Below are positions 61,739 to 64,000 of a stretch of DNA of 64,000 nucleotides, piece after piece (positions within the stretch are counted from its first letter, which is position 1; each line of letters opens with the position of its first letter). Below the pieces are notes generated by a model that worked only from the letters and a program-made list of their open reading frames with translations, did no database searches and was not told the origin of the DNA. The stretch comes from Loktanella gaetbuli (lineage in GTDB: Bacteria > Pseudomonadota > Alphaproteobacteria > Rhodobacterales > Rhodobacteraceae), in NCBI RefSeq assembly GCF_020531945.1, contig NZ_JAJATZ010000005.1, forward strand, positions 62,001 to 126,000. Direction: 5' to 3'. The position numbers were made by a program, and so were the translations under genes.

Positions 61739-61926
61739 GGCTTTCTCCGGGTAGGCTGATGGACGGGGGCTCTGGCCTGCCAATGTTTTCAGGTTAGGCG
61801 CGACGAGGCTGTGCTGCGATATGCATATGCGGTCACAAGCATGCAGATCGGGTCAGTTGGTATTCCGGGGCTGGTCCTGCCCAACCGCCCGTGGCAGGCA
61901 AACAACGAAATAAAGAGGATTGGCGC
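61739..61926. promoter_or_regulatory. Divergent regulatory region iorA / AraC regulator
   Basis: 188 bp between the divergent genes. It contains ATATGCATAT at 61818-61827 (perfect ten-base palindrome, extended by a near copy GCATATGC) and GCATGC soon after. The cluster of GCAT-type palindromes is a plausible binding site for the AraC regulator, but no consensus is known. No better promoter was found. Confidence 0.35.
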
Positions 61927-62952
61927 ATGGACACTTCACAGACCTATTCCCTGTTCATGGCAACCGACGTGGCGTGCCGTATCCTCGGAGTCGATCCGCA
62001 GGTGATGCTCGACACCGCGGGCCTTGGCGCGCTGCCATATGGCCAGACCGAGATGCGCGGCACCGCGCAGCAGTATTTCGATTGCTGGAACACGATGGAA
62101 GTGTTGTCGCCGCGCCCCGACTACGTGCCTCACCTTGGCGTTGCGATCTCTCGCGGACCGGTCATTCCGGTCTTTTTCACGCTGTCCTGCGCGCCCGACA
62201 TGGAAACCGGGCTGATGCGACTGGCGCAGTTCAAGTCCCTGCTTGGTCCGACGCTGATGCGCGTCTTCTGGGAGGGCGGGCAGTTGCGAGTGGAATTCGA
62301 CAGCGTCGACGCCCGCGTGCCCATGCCGCCGAGCCTTGGCGCCCTGCAACTTGTGGTCGCGGTCGAGCATATGCGCGGGGCGGCGGCCCATCTGATATGC
62401 CCGGTCGCAGCGGGGTTCGATGGAACCGAGGAGGAGCGGCGCATGATTGCCGGTCATCTCGGCATCATGCCCGAGCGTTCGCATGCCGCATATGTGGCCT
62501 TCTCGCCCGATGATGCGAAACGACGATTCATTTCCGAGAATCCTGCTCTCTGGGCCGATATCGAGGCCGACCTGAGGCTTCAGCTCGTCGCGCAGAACGA
62601 TCGATGGCCCATGGCCGACCGGGTGCGGGGGGCGTTGGTCGATCTGATGCCCGCAGGGCGCACGGGTGCCGAGGATGTAGCCCTCGCGCTCGACATCAGC
62701 CGCAGCACTTTGCAGCGGCGGTTGCGTGCCGAAGGCACGTCGTATCAGGACGTCCTGGACTCCACGCGGCGCGACATCGCGATCCGGTATCTGACCAAGA
62801 CCACCCTGCGCGCCGATGCGATCGCCCAAGTCCTCGGCTACCGCGACGCCAACAGCTTTTCGCGCAGCTTCCGCCGGTGGACGGGACAAGCGCCCGTCGC
62901 CTTTCGAGAGGACCAGGCCCGCCCGGTCCGGCGGCACGGCGACACCGCGTAG
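61927..62952 (+). CDS. AraC-family transcriptional regulator
   Basis: 341 residues. The N-terminal ~200 residues match the arabinose-binding-like domain of the OruR/ArgR-type subfamily (VACRILGVDPQVMLDTAGL); the C-terminal double helix-turn-helix includes RSTLQRRLRAEGTSYQDVLD and IAQVLGYRDANSFSRSFRRW. Divergent from iorA and probably its activator. The ATG at 61927 has AGAGGA about eight bases upstream. Confidence 0.9.
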   Translation: MDTSQTYSLFMATDVACRILGVDPQVMLDTAGLGALPYGQTEMRGTAQQYFDCWNTMEVLSPRPDYVPHLGVAISRGPVIPVFFTLSCAPDMETGLMRLAQFKSLLGPTLMRVFWEGGQLRVEFDSVDARVPMPPSLGALQLVVAVEHMRGAAAHLICPVAAGFDGTEEERRMIAGHLGIMPERSHAAYVAFSPDDAKRRFISENPALWADIEADLRLQLVAQNDRWPMADRVRGALVDLMPAGRTGAEDVALALDISRSTLQRRLRAEGTSYQDVLDSTRRDIAIRYLTKTTLRADAIAQVLGYRDANSFSRSFRRWTGQAPVAFREDQARPVRRHGDTA

Positions 62953-62960
62953 CGCCCCGG

Positions 62961-63476
62961 TCATGACGCCGCGCCTTGCGCGGATCGCGGGTATGCCCGT
63001 GGCGCAACCTCCGCCCGGCGGATTGCCGCGAGACAGGCCATCACCGGCAGGGCAAAGGCGATGATGACCCGCAGGATATGCAGCACCAGCCAGGTCGCCC
63101 GGACCTGCGACGCGGCATCGGCCGTGTAGCTGTCCCGTATCAGAAGGATGTTCTGCGGAATGAAATAGCCCAGCGTGAACAAGGTGTTGGCTGCGTAAAG
63201 CCAGATCGCGACCATCCAGACCCGCCTTGTGGGACGGTCCTGCCAATCAAGCCGCACCGACAGCACGAGCCCGACCAGCGTGATCATGTTGAGCGGAATG
63301 ATGGTGATCGCGAAGTTCAGGAATTCATCCCAGAACCCCGCCCGCCAGACCAGCGGATCAGTGGCCAGCCACCGGATTCCGTAGGACAGAAGGATCAGCA
63401 GGCCACCACCGGCAAACGCGGCAGACGCCACGATTGCGACAATGTTGACCGTCTTGCGATAGGTTTCGTCGGCCAC
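62961..63476 (-). CDS. Four-helix membrane protein (DUF1772/anthrone oxygenase-like)
   Basis: 171 residues with four transmembrane helices (about 12-35, 52-75, 85-105, 127-148). GTG at 63476 has GAGGCAG upstream; a longer frame with no start of its own is not used. The layout is similar to DUF1772 family members, some of which are anthrone oxygenase-like. It follows the truncated NAD(P)-binding protein on the same strand by ten bases and converges with the AraC regulator. Confidence 0.7.
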   Translation of the reverse strand: MADETYRKTVNIVAIVASAAFAGGGLLILLSYGIRWLATDPLVWRAGFWDEFLNFAITIIPLNMITLVGLVLSVRLDWQDRPTRRVWMVAIWLYAANTLFTLGYFIPQNILLIRDSYTADAASQVRATWLVLHILRVIIAFALPVMACLAAIRRAEVAPRAYPRSAQGAAS

Positions 63477-63486
63477 GGGCTCTGCC

Positions 63487-64000
63487 TCACGGTTTGGGGA
63501 CGACAAAGGGATGAGTGCCGTGCAACGCCACATCCTGCACGGCACTAACCGTGAAGGCACCGAGATCGGCAAAGGTGATGGCGGCGAAACTGGGCGTCTG
63601 GCTGGCGACCAGCGGGGTGCCTCCTGGTTTGTCCACGATCTTGCCGGGGCGCGTGACGATGGTGTCGAATGAGACGTCGCGATGGGCCGCAATGAAGGTC
63701 GTGACGGCCGTGTTGTCCCGCAGCATCTCGGTCGCACCGGTGACATAAGCCGCCACAGGCGCGAGCAGCTTCAGGATCACGGGATTGGACCCATCGGGTT
63801 CGGGGACGAAAAACACCGATTGGAACAGGAAGGTCCTGACTGAAACCTCCGCATCAAGGACTGGCCAAAGCCGCGCGATAAAGCGCGTCATCATGCCCGT
63901 GTCGTAGCCCTTGCCGTAGGTCCCGCCTGCGCAGCAGATCACATGGGTGGCACCCCTGACCGTCTCCCGCAGGGCCGCGATGTTGTCAAAATCGCCTGGA
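63487..64000 (-). CDS. NAD(P)-binding protein, NmrA/atypical SDR type (5' end cut by window)
   Basis: At least 171 residues; the start lies beyond the right edge. The visible frame begins GDFDNIAALRETVRGATHVI and continues CCAGGTYGKG, a Rossmann-fold stretch typical of NmrA-like and atypical short-chain dehydrogenases, followed by a TRPGKI strand seen in such proteins. Function unknown; it may use NADP to reduce or sense a substrate. The frame stays open to the edge. Confidence 0.75.
   Translation of the reverse strand, partial: PGDFDNIAALRETVRGATHVICCAGGTYGKGYDTGMMTRFIARLWPVLDAEVSVRTFLFQSVFFVPEPDGSNPVILKLLAPVAAYVTGATEMLRDNTAVTTFIAAHRDVSFDTIVTRPGKIVDKPGGTPLVASQTPSFAAITFADLGAFTVSAVQDVALHGTHPFVVPKP

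Overview
The window reads as chromosome of a GC-rich alphaproteobacterium of the order Rhodobacterales (Roseobacter-type). The basis is a set of lineage-typical genes: a TIGR02302-type membrane protein beside lysA, a DUF2794 protein, the 44-residue aa3-type cytochrome oxidase subunit IV, a pyrB / dihydroorotase-like pair, PhoX, a DcaP-like porin, AzlCD, and class III formaldehyde dehydrogenase. Placement below order level is not claimed. No tRNA, rRNA, CRISPR array, insertion sequence, phage gene or replication origin was recognised.

Layout. 1-18.9 kb: a minus-strand ftsE-ftsX-plsC-PPOX operon with 4-base stop/start overlaps; a divergent zinc-ribbon membrane protein; TIGR02302, lysA, a DUF2834 protein, a small LptM-like lipoprotein and argH on the minus strand; divergent tlpA; a KefB/C-type antiporter; AlgH; a stand-alone DsbD N-domain protein; and an RND efflux pair behind a 20-bp dyad. 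19-24.5 kb: moaB and a uracil-DNA glycosylase, then pyrB, a 58-residue basic protein, a membrane-anchored hypothetical, a degenerate dihydroorotase (pyrX-like) and plsY. 24.5-36.5 kb: glutamate-cysteine ligase, rsmE diverging from ubiA almost head to head, an OmpA/BON protein, a small beta-barrel protein, PhoX with a candidate Pho box, a DJ-1/PfpI protein and a porin. 36.5-43 kb: tsaC, an acyl-CoA dehydrogenase, a metallo-beta-lactamase-fold hydrolase, oxidase subunit IV and AzlCD.

42.2-47 kb is a molybdenum-cofactor block: fdhD, mobA, mobB, and a moeA fused to an N-terminal domain of about 290 residues that I cannot assign to a known family, then a GNAT gene. 47-55.4 kb is mostly housekeeping: asd, a diguanylate cyclase, beta-carbonic anhydrase, a leucyl aminopeptidase / NlpC-P60 pair, tandem I78-type inhibitors and frmA. 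55.6-64 kb looks like an accessory module: a two-subunit molybdenum hydroxylase (IorAB type) with a diheme cytochrome c, an AraC regulator, a cysteine hydrolase, a MATE exporter and membrane proteins. A truncated NAD(P)-binding protein runs off the right edge.

Themes. Molybdenum recurs: moaB, fdhD-mobAB-moeA, and the molybdo-hydroxylase that would consume the cofactor. Several proteins look like degenerate relatives of enzymes: the dihydroorotase has lost its metal-binding histidines, the family-4 uracil-DNA glycosylase has lost its iron-sulfur cysteines, and an HPt-like protein lacks its histidine. A dispersed intergenic repeat occurs five times in one orientation. No complete, clearly undescribed system was found. 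The best leads are the fused moeA and the dihydroorotase-like pyrX.
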